Source of the DNA: Muribaculaceae bacterium Isolate-110 (HZI)
GTDB lineage: Bacteria > Bacteroidota > Bacteroidia > Bacteroidales > Muribaculaceae
Reading direction: 5' to 3'
Assembly (NCBI GenBank): GCA_003762875.1
Contig: RIBL01000002.1
Location: 248,001-312,000 of the forward strand
DNA length: 64,000 nucleotides
How positions within the stretch are numbered: the first letter of the stretch is position 1; every line of letters begins with the position of its first letter. A program made the position numbers and the translations under genes. Below the pieces are notes generated by a model. That model did not search any database, had not been told where the DNA came from, and saw nothing but the letters and a program-made list of their open reading frames with translations. This document shows, in pieces, positions 18,503 through 29,200 of this stretch.

Positions 18503-19855
18503 ATGAAAAAGCATATCTTACTCATAGGCTCACTCCTCACAGCCCTTTCAATGACAGCCACCCGCCCCACATCGGTGACACCGCTTATCACCACCGAATG
18601 GGGCCAGACGTCACCCTATAATGACATGTGTCCGGAATATGCCACAGGCAAACGATGCAAGACGAGCTGTGTAGCCACTGCCATGGCCCAGATAATGCGT
18701 TATCACAAATATCCGACCAACGGGGTGGGCTCGAAATCACTCAAATGGAGCTACGGCCAGCTATCGGCAAAACTTACAGCCGATTTCGGAGCCACCACCT
18801 ATCGCTGGGAGGAAATGCTCGATAATTACCGCGGTGAATACACACAGGCTCAGGCCGAGGCTGTAGCCACCATAATGTATCACTGTGGCATAGCGGCCGA
18901 TGCGGAATACACGCCCGACAGCGGCGCGTTTATAGACGATGCGTTCCGAGCCGCAGTCGACCATTTCAGCTATTCGTCCGAATCGGTATTGGCCGACCGC
19001 GAATATTTTGACGATGCGACATGGACAGAACTCGTGTTTGATGCCATTGCAGACGGGTTTCCTGTATACTACGGAGGATATACAGACTACTATCTCGGAC
19101 ACGCATTCGTTATCGACGGCTATGACTCCAACGGCAAGGCCCATGTCAACTGGGGATTCGGAGCTGGAGGAGGCTATTATGACATGTCGTCGCTCGGCAG
19201 CTATGTCTACGGACAATCAGCCATGATTTTCTATCCTCTTGGCCGTCCCGGACAGATGCAGTCGTGGATGGTATGCTCGGAGGGTGTAAGTTCTCCAGAA
19301 AGCTATGTGACACTCGGTGATAAAAACTCATCTTTAACAGTCAAAACCGATATAAAAAACTTCACAGGCAACGCCCCCGCCGTTACTTTCGGACTAAGGC
19401 TCAGCGACGTCGCTGGCAATGTCACCTATGCCGAGGGCGAGACACTATCTCTGCCCGACAACCGCTATGTGTCATTGCCGTCATTCTCCGTTCCGGCCGA
19501 GGCTTTTACGTGTGCAGGGACTTTTGAAGCTGTCCCGGTCTATCGCACATCGGCTGACTCAGAGTGGGTTCCTATCAAAATGTTGCGCAAGGATGCCGAA
19601 ACGTCAATCCATATTACTGTCTCTAAAATGAGCGGACTTGAGACTGTGACGGCCAAAGACACCACAATAGATGTATTGACCATCGGCAATCAGCTCGCAC
19701 TCACCCCCTCGGCCACTCATGAAGCAAATGTCTATGACATGAACGGCTCGCATATCGCCACACTGACACAAGCCACCCCCGTCACTCCCGCTCTTGTTGC
19801 CGGCGTCTATATCATTACCACCGGCAGCCGCTCAGTGAAAATGAGGATAAAATAA
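18503..19855 (+). CDS. Secreted C10 (streptopain-type) cysteine protease without propeptide
   Basis: This 450-residue protein has a signal peptide of about 20 residues. The mature C10 domain starts almost at once (LITTEWGQTSPYNDMCP). The nucleophile is Cys56 (KTSCVATAMAQIMRYH) and the general base is His200 (LGHAFVIDGYDS), with the supporting HVNWGFGAGGGYY near 214. C10 enzymes normally carry a propeptide of roughly 100 residues ahead of this segment, and none is present. A beta-sandwich region follows (about 255-375), and the protein ends in a Por-like sorting domain (NVYDMNGSHIATLTQ, then LVAGVYIITTG). It is probably exported and cell-surface or released. Confidence 0.9.
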   Translation: MKKHILLIGSLLTALSMTATRPTSVTPLITTEWGQTSPYNDMCPEYATGKRCKTSCVATAMAQIMRYHKYPTNGVGSKSLKWSYGQLSAKLTADFGATTYRWEEMLDNYRGEYTQAQAEAVATIMYHCGIAADAEYTPDSGAFIDDAFRAAVDHFSYSSESVLADREYFDDATWTELVFDAIADGFPVYYGGYTDYYLGHAFVIDGYDSNGKAHVNWGFGAGGGYYDMSSLGSYVYGQSAMIFYPLGRPGQMQSWMVCSEGVSSPESYVTLGDKNSSLTVKTDIKNFTGNAPAVTFGLRLSDVAGNVTYAEGETLSLPDNRYVSLPSFSVPAEAFTCAGTFEAVPVYRTSADSEWVPIKMLRKDAETSIHITVSKMSGLETVTAKDTTIDVLTIGNQLALTPSATHEANVYDMNGSHIATLTQATPVTPALVAGVYIITTGSRSVKMRIK

Positions 19856-19878
19856 ATACGACATATCGAAAAACAAAC

Positions 19879-19948
19879 GGACAAAAGATTCAACAGGAAC
19901 AAAAGTTTAGATTGTTATAAACTTTTGTTCCTGTTGAATCTTTTGTCC
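19879..19948. repeat. Perfect 31-bp-arm nonamer palindrome between convergent genes
   Basis: The left arm has units GGACAAAAG, ATTCAACAG and GAACAAAAG plus TTTA. The right arm (19918-19948) is the exact reverse complement, with an 8-base loop. It lies between the convergent ends of the C10 protease gene and pgi and could terminate both. GTATCTTTT follows on the right, as in other members. Confidence 0.85.
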
Positions 19949-19964
19949 TTCTGTATCTTTTAGA

Positions 19965-21308
19965 TTATTTCAGACGTGCCTGGATAGCTTCGGTCTCTTT
20001 TTCATAGCCGGGCTTCTGGAGAAGGGCAAACATGTTGCGCTTGTAGGCCTCGACACCAGGCTGATTGAAAGGATTGACATCGAGTATATATCCACTGATG
20101 CCGCAAGCCTTCTCGAAGAAATAGATAAGCTGGCCGAGATATTTCTCGCGGAGAGCGGGGATAGTGATGAGCATGTTGGGCACACCGCCGTCAACGTGGG
20201 CTATGCGTGTGCCGAGCTCGGCCATCTTGTTGACCTCGTCGATATGCTTGCCGGCGATATAGTTCAGACCGTCAAGGTTGGCCTCGTCAGAGGGGATGAG
20301 CTTCTCATGCTTCTGCTCGAGCACCGAGATAACGGTCTCGAAAATAATGCGCTCGCCCTCCTGTATCCACTGGCCCATGGAGTGAAGATCGGTGGAGTTG
20401 TCGACTGCTGCGGGGAAGATGCCCTTGCCGTCCTTGCCCTCGCTCTCGCCGTAGAGCTGCTTCCACCATTCTCCGAAGTAGTGGAGCTTGGGATTGTAAT
20501 TGACAAGTATCTCCACCTTCTTGCCGGCATTGTAGAGCGCGTTGCGGGTAGCGGCATAGAGATAGGCGGGGTTCTGGTCGTTGGCCTCTGATGTGGCTTT
20601 CTCCATCTCGGCCGCGCCGTCAATGAGCGCGCGGATGTCATATCCGGCCACAGCAATTGGAAGCAGACCTACGGGGGTGAGCACAGAGAAACGGCCACCT
20701 ACATTGTCGGCAATCACAAATGTCTTGTAACCCTCCTCTGTGGCGAGGCTGCGGAGAGCACCGCGCTGGGCGTCGGTGATGGCAACGATGCGCTTGCGGG
20801 CCTCCTCGACTCCGAGCTGACGCTCGAGCTGCTCCTTGAGCAGACGGAATGCGATAGCGGGCTCGGTAGTGGTGCCGCTCTTGGAAATTACGATGATACC
20901 GAAACGCTTGTCCTTGAGATAATCCTGGAGCTCATACATATAGTCCTCACCGATATTCTGACCAGCGAAGAGCACTTTGGGCTCGCCCTGCACACCGGGA
21001 CGATATGCAGCGAAGCTGTCGCTCAGAGCCTCGATTACAGCCTTGGCTCCGAGATAGCTACCGCCGATGCCGATGGCAACCACAGTGTCGCAGGTAGCGC
21101 GAAGCTGGTCGGCGCATGCGATGATGTCGTCAAGAAGAGCCTCGGTGGTGTCGGTGGGAAGGTTTACCCAGCCGAGGAAATCATTGCCGGCTCCTGTGCC
21201 GTTGAGCACCTTGTCAAGAGCTTCAGTAGCTTTGCCGTCAAGGCTGTTGATATCCTCGCGGCTTACGGTCGAGAGGACATCCTTAATGTCGACGTTGATA
21301 GTTTTCAT
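19965..21308 (-). CDS. pgi: Glucose-6-phosphate isomerase
   Basis: This 447-residue protein starts at ATG 21308 ([11 protein letters not shown]). The upstream in-frame start at 21359 would overlap the end of gpsA and is unlikely. Family motifs include [15 protein letters not shown] near 95, '[17 protein letters not shown]' (sugar-phosphate SIS site), and '[10 protein letters not shown]' and '[12 protein letters not shown]' toward the C-terminus. It interconverts glucose 6-phosphate and fructose 6-phosphate. Last gene of a probable lysS-gpsA-pgi operon. Confidence 0.96.
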   Translation of the reverse strand: MKTINVDIKDVLSTVSREDINSLDGKATEALDKVLNGTGAGNDFLGWVNLPTDTTEALLDDIIACADQLRATCDTVVAIGIGGSYLGAKAVIEALSDSFAAYRPGVQGEPKVLFAGQNIGEDYMYELQDYLKDKRFGIIVISKSGTTTEPAIAFRLLKEQLERQLGVEEARKRIVAITDAQRGALRSLATEEGYKTFVIADNVGGRFSVLTPVGLLPIAVAGYDIRALIDGAAEMEKATSEANDQNPAYLYAATRNALYNAGKKVEILVNYNPKLHYFGEWWKQLYGESEGKDGKGIFPAAVDNSTDLHSMGQWIQEGERIIFETVISVLEQKHEKLIPSDEANLDGLNYIAGKHIDEVNKMAELGTRIAHVDGGVPNMLITIPALREKYLGQLIYFFEKACGISGYILDVNPFNQPGVEAYKRNMFALLQKPGYEKETEAIQARLK

Positions 21309-21346
21309 GTTTTTATATTTTTTAGAGTAACATTTTTCGATTTGTG

Positions 21347-22339
21347 TCATATAAACCATTTGCCGAGAGCTCGCATCGAACGCTCGGCGTTGGCGTGACG
21401 GTAGAGTATGTCATAAACGGCATCGAGGATAGGCATCTCCACACAATACTGCTTGTTGATTTCCTTGATACACTTGGCTCCGTAATATCCCTCGGCCGTC
21501 TGTTCCATCTCCATGCGGGCGGTCGACACCGAGTAGCCCTTGCCGATGATGGAACCGAAGTTATGGTTGCGCGAGAACCGCGAGTAGGCAGTCACGAGCA
21601 GGTCACCGAGATAGACCGAGTCGCATATGCAGCGCGGACGCGGACACACCTCGTCGACAAAGCGTTCCATCTCCCTGATGGCGTTGCTCACGAGCATTGC
21701 CAGAAAATTGTCCCCGCCCTTCATGCCGTGGATTATGCCCGAAGCTATTGAATAGACATTCTTGAGCACAGCGGCATACTCGATACCTTCGACATCGCTC
21801 GAGGGTATGGTGCGTGTGGTCGGCGAGTTGAGACATTTGCCAAACTCCTCGGCCAGCGACACGTCATGGCATCCTACAGTCAGGAAGCTGGGACGATCAA
21901 GAGCCACCTCTTCGGCATGACACGGACCGCCGATGACGAGCATCTTCTCGGGATTGACCCCGAAACGTCGGGCCATGTAGTCCGACACAATCTCATTGTC
22001 GCCGGGCACGATGCCCTTGACAGCCGATATGACGGTCTTGGAGGATATATCTACCGTAATCTTGTCGACATGCGTCTTGAAATAGGGCGAGGGCATGACG
22101 AGAAGCAATGCGTCGGCCTGAGAGCAGACATAGTTGATGTCGCTCGAAAACTCTATGCGCTTCACGTCAAACTCCACATCGGTCAGATAGGCCGGATTGT
22201 GGCCTATGCGCTTGAAGTCCTCGATACGGTCATCTCGGCGCATATACCAGAGAATGGAGTCACAGTTGCGCAACAGGAGTTTGGCCAAAGCCGTAGCCCA
22301 GCTTCCGCCACCCATCACTGCTATTTTATTAAAACTCAT
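21347..22339 (-). CDS. gpsA: NAD(P)H-dependent glycerol-3-phosphate dehydrogenase
   Basis: This 330-residue protein has an N-terminal Rossmann loop ([17 protein letters not shown]), the NAD-binding '[12 protein letters not shown]' and '[12 protein letters not shown]', and the catalytic Lys in '[13 protein letters not shown]'. The C-terminal helical domain contains '[16 protein letters not shown]'. It reduces dihydroxyacetone phosphate to sn-glycerol 3-phosphate for phospholipid synthesis. It lies 21 bases after lysS and 38 bases before pgi on the same strand. Confidence 0.95.
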   Translation of the reverse strand: MSFNKIAVMGGGSWATALAKLLLRNCDSILWYMRRDDRIEDFKRIGHNPAYLTDVEFDVKRIEFSSDINYVCSQADALLLVMPSPYFKTHVDKITVDISSKTVISAVKGIVPGDNEIVSDYMARRFGVNPEKMLVIGGPCHAEEVALDRPSFLTVGCHDVSLAEEFGKCLNSPTTRTIPSSDVEGIEYAAVLKNVYSIASGIIHGMKGGDNFLAMLVSNAIREMERFVDEVCPRPRCICDSVYLGDLLVTAYSRFSRNHNFGSIIGKGYSVSTARMEMEQTAEGYYGAKCIKEINKQYCVEMPILDAVYDILYRHANAERSMRALGKWFI

Positions 22340-22360
22340 TCTTTAGCGGTTGAGTTCATA

Positions 22361-23929
22361 CTATTCGGCCGGCTGAGCCTCCGGTGCGTTGTCAGCAGCC
22401 GCGGCCGATGCCTGAGCCGGTTTCTTTTCGGGACGCATCTGAGGGAAGAACAAAACTTCCTGTATGGTTGTTTGCCCGGTCATAAGCATTACGAGACGGT
22501 CCATGCCTATGCCCATGCCTGAGGTCGGGGGCATGCCATACTCGAGAGCACGTATGAAGTCCTTGTCGATAATCATAGCCTCGTCATCGCCCTTCTCGGC
22601 AAGACGCATCTGGTCGACGAAACGTTCATACTGGTCAATCGGGTCGTTGAGCTCCGAGTAAGCGTTGGCAAGCTCCTTGCCGTTGACCATAAGTTCGAAA
22701 CGCTCGGTCAGCTCGGGATTGTTGCGGTGACGCTTGGTCAGAGGCGACATCTCGATGGGATAGTCGATGATGAAAGTGGGCTGGATGTAGTTGCCTTCAC
22801 ACTTCTCGCCGAAGATTTCGTCAATGAGCTTGCCTTTGCCCATCGACTCGTCCACCTCGATGCCGAGTTCCTTGGCGGTCTTGCGCAGTGCCTCCTCGTC
22901 CATGCCGGTGATGTCTACACCGGTAAAGTCCTTGATGGCCTGAGCCATGGTGACACGCGGGAATGGAGCCTTGAAGCTGATGACATTGTCGCCGACTTTG
23001 ACCTCGGTGGTACCATTGACGTCAAGACAGATTTTCTCGAGCATCTTTTCGGTAAACGACATCATCCAGTTGTAGTCCTTATAGGCCACGTATATCTCCA
23101 TGCAGGTAAACTCGGGGTTGTGAGTGCGGTCCATGCCTTCGTTGCGGAAGTTTTTGGAGAATTCATATACTCCCTCAAATCCACCAACGATCAGACGCTT
23201 GAGATAAAGCTCGTCGGCAATACGCAGATAGAGGGGTATGTCGAGAGCGTTGTGATGAGTGATGAACGGACGGGCTGCCGCTCCGCCGGGTATCGACTGG
23301 AGAATTGGAGTCTCGACCTCCATATAGCCGGCCGAGTTGAAATACTCGCGCATGGAGTTGTAGACCTTGGTGCGCTTGATAAAGATTTCCTTCACACCCT
23401 CGTTGACCACAAGGTCGACATAGCGGCGGCGATAGCGCAGCTCGGGATCGTCAAAGGAGTCATATACCACACCGTCCTTGACCTTTACGACGGGGAGCGG
23501 ACGGAGCGACTTGCCGAGAACGGTAAGCTCGGTGGCATGCACCGAGATTTCGCCGGTCTTAGTGCGGAACACGTGGCCCTTTACACCGACAAAGTCACCA
23601 ATGTCGAGCAGCTTCTTGAACACTACGTTATAGAGGTCCTTGTCCTCGCCGGGGCATATCTCGTCGCGGCTGATGTATACCTGTATACGGCCACACGAAT
23701 CCTGAAGCTCCATAAAGGAGGCTTTGCCCATGATGCGGCGGCCCATCACACGACCGGCCACAGCCACTTCGCGAGCGGGGGCGTCGTCTTTAAAATTTTC
23801 TTTGATTTCAACCGAATAGCCGCTCACGGGGTATTCGGCTGCGGGATAAGGCTCTATGCCACGACGGCGCATCTCCTCGAGACTTGCGCGACGTATAGTT
23901 TCCTGTTCACTGAGCTGTGGTGCGTTCAT
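22361..23929 (-). CDS. lysS: Lysyl-tRNA synthetase (class II)
   Basis: This 522-residue protein has an N-terminal OB-fold anticodon domain (about 55-160: [20 protein letters not shown]). Class II motif 2 is [20 protein letters not shown] and motif 3 is [13 protein letters not shown] low-complexity Ala-rich tail ([14 protein letters not shown]) ends the protein. It charges tRNA-Lys. A minus-strand TAAATTTGC -10 element lies at 23990-23998, about 60 bases upstream, and probably drives lysS-gpsA-pgi. Confidence 0.96.
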   Translation of the reverse strand: MNAPQLSEQETIRRASLEEMRRRGIEPYPAAEYPVSGYSVEIKENFKDDAPAREVAVAGRVMGRRIMGKASFMELQDSCGRIQVYISRDEICPGEDKDLYNVVFKKLLDIGDFVGVKGHVFRTKTGEISVHATELTVLGKSLRPLPVVKVKDGVVYDSFDDPELRYRRRYVDLVVNEGVKEIFIKRTKVYNSMREYFNSAGYMEVETPILQSIPGGAAARPFITHHNALDIPLYLRIADELYLKRLIVGGFEGVYEFSKNFRNEGMDRTHNPEFTCMEIYVAYKDYNWMMSFTEKMLEKICLDVNGTTEVKVGDNVISFKAPFPRVTMAQAIKDFTGVDITGMDEEALRKTAKELGIEVDESMGKGKLIDEIFGEKCEGNYIQPTFIIDYPIEMSPLTKRHRNNPELTERFELMVNGKELANAYSELNDPIDQYERFVDQMRLAEKGDDEAMIIDKDFIRALEYGMPPTSGMGIGMDRLVMLMTGQTTIQEVLFFPQMRPEKKPAQASAAAADNAPEAQPAE

Positions 23930-23989
23930 ATATACTTACTTAATGTATGTATGGTGAGATTTTTGGTATTTTTTTTAACAAATGTATCT

Positions 23990-23998
23990 GCAAATTTA
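23990..23998 (-). promoter_or_regulatory. -10 element for the lysS operon
   Basis: The minus-strand sequence TAAATTTGC matches TAnnTTTG. A TTTTG lies about 24 bases upstream, slightly longer than ideal. Confidence 0.5.
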
Positions 23999-24098
23999 CG
24001 GATTTTTTTCTCTGCATGACAACAAAATGGCCCCAAAAGTTGGAGCCATGTGTTAAATACTACTAAACTTTGCGCATGTCGCAACGTTTTTCAACACT

Positions 24099-25010
24099 CT
24101 ATTTCTGACCAGCGACACAGTCATATACCATGCGGGATATTTCAGCAATCATGGCTGATGTCGACTGCATGTCGAGCGACGAGTCGGAGATGAATACAGC
24201 TATCGAATAGACATGACAGCCCTCCGGCGTATGCACATAACCGACATCGTTTATGGCCTGAAGACGCCCGTCGGTGGTGATGTCGCCCGTGCCGGTCTTA
24301 TGTCCGAGAAGCGCGCCGGCCTCCCGGAGCGGGGGCAAAAGACGATCGGTGCCGGTGGCGCATGTCTCCATAAGACGTTTGATTTCGGCTGTCAGCGCGT
24401 CGTCATCCGCGGCATCAAACCGCGAGAGTAACGCAGCCATAGCGAGTGGCGTGCATGAATTGTCGCGACATCGGGCTGTGTCGGCATGCATCTCGGCCTC
24501 GCTCCAGCGGATGTCGATGTCACCAACTCCGAGCGAACGCACGTATGAGTCAACCCGACCAGCCCCACCGGCACGTTTCAGCAATATGTCGGAAGCATTG
24601 TTGTCGCTCATCTGTAAGGTATAGGCCAACAGTTCGCGGATAGAAATCCAGGTTGTGTCAATATCTGCATAGCTGTCGGTCATAGGACTGTACGTGTCAC
24701 GATGAAGTTCAGATGCAACGACAGTGCACGAGTCGTCAAATGTCATCCCATCGGCACGGCAAACGTCGGCTAAAGCGAGTGAAATCGGAAACTTATAGAC
24801 GCTCATCATCGGAAACCGCTGATGCCCGTTGACCTCAACGGTGTCACGCCCGTCGACGATCACACCTATACCTATGCGGGCTTCCTTGTCGCTGACATAT
24901 TCCTGCAACTCACGCTGCAGATCGGCATAAGTATCATTGTGTGAGTTCCTGTGGCCGGAGCATGATGAAAGTAGCAGCACTGTGGCCGCCAAGGGAAGTA
25001 AGATTTTCAT
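24099..25010 (-). CDS. Class A beta-lactamase, lipoprotein, subclass A2-like
   Basis: This 303-residue protein starts at ATG 25010. The longer frame from 25196 overlaps the LysE gene and lacks a signal sequence, so it is rejected. It has a lipobox (LLLSSC, Cys17). The active-site motifs are all present: Ser70-Val-Tyr-Lys73 (MMSVYKFP), Ser135-Asp-Asn (QMSDNNAS), a Glu in WSEAEMHAD at 171 or 173 (the omega-loop base) and Lys238-Thr-Gly (GHKTGTGDI). The overall pattern is that of Bacteroidales class A enzymes of the CfxA/CepA branch, which favour cephalosporins. It probably acts in the periplasm, membrane-anchored. Spectrum cannot be predicted from sequence alone. Confidence 0.92.
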   Translation of the reverse strand: MKILLPLAATVLLLSSCSGHRNSHNDTYADLQRELQEYVSDKEARIGIGVIVDGRDTVEVNGHQRFPMMSVYKFPISLALADVCRADGMTFDDSCTVVASELHRDTYSPMTDSYADIDTTWISIRELLAYTLQMSDNNASDILLKRAGGAGRVDSYVRSLGVGDIDIRWSEAEMHADTARCRDNSCTPLAMAALLSRFDAADDDALTAEIKRLMETCATGTDRLLPPLREAGALLGHKTGTGDITTDGRLQAINDVGYVHTPEGCHVYSIAVFISDSSLDMQSTSAMIAEISRMVYDCVAGQK

Positions 25011-25042
25011 GGATGGGAAAAAATGAGATAAATGGAAAACGT

Positions 25043-25666
25043 TTACTTTACCAGCAGTTCGCCGAGTGCCGTGATAAGCCCTATCGCACCCATTATCATG
25101 ATGATTCCGGCCAAAATGCGGTTGATGAGCCACATGGAGCGAAGGTTGAAATGACCGCGCACTTTGTTGACAAACCATGTGACGCCAAACCACCACAACA
25201 CTGCACCGGCAAATATCGACACATATCCGGCCACATAATGATAGGCCTCAAACTCGGGAGCAAGGAAGCTAAACCGGGCGAAGAGTCCGATAATGAAGAA
25301 AAGTATCAGAGGATTGGAGAATGTGAACAAAAATCCCGACCCAAAGTCCTTCCAATAGCCCTTGGACAGCACGCCCTTAGACTGAAGCGAACGCGACGGA
25401 TTGGCTCCGAACAGATAGCCCGCATAGACCAGCAGCACCACCGAGCCTATGAGCTGGAGGAGACTCTGGTTGGTCTCAATAAAATCAGTTACAAACGACA
25501 GTCCGAGTCCTGTGAGCAGACAATAGAACAGGTCGCTGACCCCTGCACCCACACCTGTGAAGAACGCCGGCCAGCGTCCGCGGTTGAGTGTACGCTGGAT
25601 ACACAGCATCCCTATCGGTCCCATTGGGGCCGACACAAGAATCCCTATCAGGATTCCACGCATCAT
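25043..25666 (-). CDS. LysE/RhtB-family exporter
   Basis: The protein is 207 residues from ATG 25666 (MMRGILIGILVSAPMGPIGM). The frame opens further upstream at 25717, but a strong promoter (25697-25732) lies over that start, so the transcript cannot include it. Six membrane helices are predicted. The N-terminal 'VSAPMGPIGMLCIQRTLNRG' with 'GVGAGVSDLFYCLL' is the LysE signature. It probably exports an amino acid or similar metabolite; the substrate is unknown. The beta-lactamase gene begins 32 bases after its stop and may be co-transcribed. Confidence 0.88.
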   Translation of the reverse strand: MMRGILIGILVSAPMGPIGMLCIQRTLNRGRWPAFFTGVGAGVSDLFYCLLTGLGLSFVTDFIETNQSLLQLIGSVVLLVYAGYLFGANPSRSLQSKGVLSKGYWKDFGSGFLFTFSNPLILFFIIGLFARFSFLAPEFEAYHYVAGYVSIFAGAVLWWFGVTWFVNKVRGHFNLRSMWLINRILAGIIMIMGAIGLITALGELLVK

Positions 25667-25696
25667 TATGACAGGAAGATGTATCACAACAATTTG

Positions 25697-25732
25697 CAAA
25701 GTTACAAAATCCATCAATAGGATGCAAAAAAA
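25697..25732 (-). promoter_or_regulatory. Promoter of the LysE-family exporter gene
   Basis: On the minus strand TTTG (25726-25729) and TAACTTTGC (25697-25705) are 20 bases apart. Transcription would begin near 25691, some 25 bases before ATG 25666. Confidence 0.75.
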
Positions 25733-25776
25733 GAATCAGAGCCTAACAAAAATAATAATGGCAACGGTAAAATCTT

Positions 25777-26142
25777 TCAGGATTTCAAATGTTGGTCCGA
25801 TATGGCCTGCCGCACCACTACAGCATTGTTATGCAACTCGTCATGAGAGGAATACAGGAGCGTTACATCGTGATGTGACATAATGAGATTGCAGAGCGAT
25901 GCAAAGGCCGGATTGGAGCTCAGCTCCGCGGCATAGCGACGCTGAAATTCAGGCCAGCGGGCGGCACTGTCGGCATGAAACCATTCACGGAGTGGGGTTG
26001 ACGGTGCTATGTTTTTGTCCCAATAGTCGTAATGAAATGTCTCGTGCGAGAGTCCGCGCGGCCACAGACGGTCGATGTACACCCGATAGCCGTCCGATGC
26101 CGAAGCCGGCTCATATGCGCGTTTGATATGTATGGTCGCCAT
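25777..26142 (-). CDS. DUF488 family protein
   Basis: This 121-residue protein has the DUF488 signatures IDRLWPRGLSHE near 24-35, 'WDKNIAPSTPLREWFH' and 'TLLYSSHDELHNNAVV'. It is predicted to be small, soluble and cytoplasmic. The biochemical function is unknown; the conserved Arg and His residues suggest nucleic-acid or phosphate binding. It lies between the LysE exporter gene and the hybrid regulator gene, with gaps of about 60 bases on the left and right. Confidence 0.9.
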   Translation of the reverse strand: MATIHIKRAYEPASASDGYRVYIDRLWPRGLSHETFHYDYWDKNIAPSTPLREWFHADSAARWPEFQRRYAAELSSNPAFASLCNLIMSHHDVTLLYSSHDELHNNAVVVRQAISDQHLKS

Positions 26143-26201
26143 GATATATATACATTTAATATATAATCACAACAATCTGTAACGTCTTGCGGTTGGGTTG
26201 C

Positions 26202-29200
26202 TCAGAGCGATTTCTGGCGATATTCCGAGGGAGTCATGCCGGTCTCTTTCTTGAAACACTTCGTGAAATATTTCGGGTCGGAAAATCCAACTTTAAACGC
26301 AATCTCCGAGAAATTCATACGAGTCTTGACTATCAGTTCCTCGGCCCGCTGCATGCGCATACGTCTCAGGAAGTCCGAGGGAGTCATGCCTACAAGAGCC
26401 TTGATTTTGCCATAAAAGACTGTGCGGCCAAGATTGACGGCATCGGCCAGCTCCTCGATTTTCAGGCCCTCCTCATCAAGATGGTCGTTGATAAAGGCCA
26501 TAAGCGTCGCCATCATCTCCTTGTCGGCATCCACCACCTGGGGTGAGTCAAGGCGATATTCCGCCGGCCCTGCTGTGGCCTCTGACGAGACCTTGGCCAT
26601 CTCTTCAGGCGTCACATCACCCTCATCCGCAGGCAATGGCTCCTGCACAACAGCCGCGACATTGCCGGCTCCAAGCGACTCAAGATAGGACTGCTGGAGC
26701 ATGTGACGCTGGGCTATGATATTGGCTATGCGCTGACGCAGATAGGTGGCACTGAACGGCTTGGTCACATAGTCGTCTATGCCTTCACGGAGTCCGAGCA
26801 CACGGTCCTGCTCGGAAGCCTTGGCCGAAAGCACTATTATGGGTATATGACTGAGATGCTTGTTGCTCTTGATGTTGCGCACCATGGTGAGTCCGTCCAT
26901 CTCGGGCATAGTGACGTCGGTGAGTATGAAGTCGGGCTGACGTGCCTCGGCTGTCTCCAGACCCTCACGGCCGTTGGAGGCTGACAACACATTGTATTGC
27001 GACGAGAGGATGTCGGTGAGAAATGAGCGCAGATCATCGTTGTCCTCCACCACGAGAATCGTATCTCTCGACGGGTCATCGGCCATGTCACTACGACCCG
27101 GCTGAGAAGAAGCCTCCGACACAGCATTGACGCCTGTGTCAGCCGGTGAGGATGGCACATTGACGTTCATTGCGGTCTCGTCGCTTATATACACCCCTTT
27201 GTCGTGACTCTTGCGCAACATCTCGTCGACAAGCGTGAGCATGCGGCCCGAATTGCGTTCCACCATCTCGAGATGTCCGCGTGCGGTGTCGGAAAGGCTC
27301 TCCGAGGCAAGCACCTCCTTGACCGGCGCGCCTATGAGCGTCAGAGGTGTGCGGAGCTTGTGGCTGACATCGGTGTAAAATTCCGACTCCTTATGCCGCA
27401 GATCACTGAGCATGGCATTACGTTTGCGCAGGAAGTAAAAGTGCATGGCCGCCCACACGACAAAAGTCGCTATCAAGACATAGAGCAATATAGCCCACGG
27501 AGTCTCGCTGAAACTCGGCTTGACATATATGTCAATCGCCGACTCATTGTCGAGCCACACGCCGTCGCTGTTGGTGCTCTTGACATGCAGCCGGTGCAGT
27601 CCAGGACCAAGACCAGTGAACTGTACGGTGTTGGAGCCCTGAAGATAGTTCCACTCCTTGTCGTCATCGAGCCTGTAGGCATACTGGAGAAGATATTTAT
27701 CGGAAAAATCCAATGCTGCGAAACTTATGGCGAGATTGCGCCTGTCGACATCCACGTCGATGCGGTCGGTGTTGAGTATATGGTGCTTCTCCGACTCACC
27801 CTGAAACTGCACACCTGTAAACACTATGTTGGGGCTGAAATCGCTCTTGGTGATGTCATTGGGATGAAACGATACGATACCGCCCACCGTCGGAAGCCAC
27901 ATGCAACCCGTAGAGGGGATCAACTCGGGCAACGCTTCGGTAAACTCCAGATTCTCACCGAGGTCATTGGGGCCGTAGACAGTCATGCTGTCGCGGGCCA
28001 CGTCATAGAGCACCAGACTCGTCTCGCGCACTACGCAGATGTTGCCGTCGGCATCCTCTATCATGGAGCGTATGCCGCCCCCCTCGGGAGCGTAATATGA
28101 CATGTGTCGGCCATCGGAGCCACGCGACATCGAGGCAAACTTCAGTCCGTCATGCAGGAGTTCGGTGTCGGTCACACGTTGCATCTCGCCACCCATAGTG
28201 GTGACATAGACAGTGCCGTCACGGGCTGCGAGCACCTGCATCACATCGTTGGTGCGCAGTGAGGTGACATCACCGCTTACATGATTGGTCTTGAAAAACT
28301 TTATCGCCGAGGGCTGCCTCACCGAGTCGCTGAACGTGAGCAGACCTCCGGTAGTCGAGAGCAACAACACTCCGTCGAGTGTATGGGTGATGCGACGGCT
28401 GTTGGCATAGAGGTCGATGGGATAGGAGGTCATGTCGTTGGATGCATTGATAAAGCGTATGCGGCCGTCGGCCGACTCGTCGACATAGTTGACACCGCCC
28501 CCATAGGTGGCTATCCATATGCGGCCCGAAGGGCTCTGGTCCACGTCATAGACATTCTCACTGTTGATGGCATACTTGTCAGCGGCCGAGGGCTCGTAAT
28601 GTCTAACCCTGCCGTCGGTATCGACCATATAAAGTCCATAGCCCTTGGTGCCTATCCACAGGCGGCCGCGAGAGTCCTGATACATTACATATATGCGCTC
28701 GGAAAACTTTACAGGCCTGTCGCTGAGCGACACTTTCTCACCCCGGGCCAGATAGCCCTTGAGACGCCCCTCGGTGTCGAAACATCCTATCACTCCGGTG
28801 TGTGAGCCGGCGAGCACCGTGCCGTCGGCCAGCGCGACAAGCGAGCGTGTGTCGGCATTCTGCACCAGCGGGAGACGCATCACATTGTAACGTCCGAAAT
28901 TGATGAGTATGAGATCATGGGGCGATGTAATCCACATGTTGCACTGCGAGTCGACATAATATTTCTCGATGTCGGGGATGCTTTTGCGGCCAAAACGCGG
29001 CGACTCGAGCGGATAAGGCACTATGCGGCGTGCGTTTTCATCGAAATATCCGAATACACCGCCGACAGGCACCACCCACACAACTCCATACTTATCCTCG
29101 ACCCAGACGGGCTTGATGCTGCCTGTACACGCATCACCCTCGGGCGAGGAAACAAACACCTCGTCCTCGGCCCCGTGAATATCGGTAAGCAATACACCTG

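Noticed and set aside
22727-24019. A 430-codon plus-strand frame opposite lysS
   Set aside because: It runs across the lysS start and promoter; lysS has both class II synthetase motifs in the other frame.
24035-24060. Short hairpin ATGGC...GCCAT upstream of lysS
   Set aside because: The stem is only about five to seven pairs with a weak loop and no U-run, so it is not supported as a terminator.
26960-27280. A possible frameshift hiding an ATPase domain in the hybrid regulator
   Set aside because: The linker between the phosphoacceptor helices and the receiver is only about 49 codons, too short for an HATPase domain in any frame, and no N or G box is visible.
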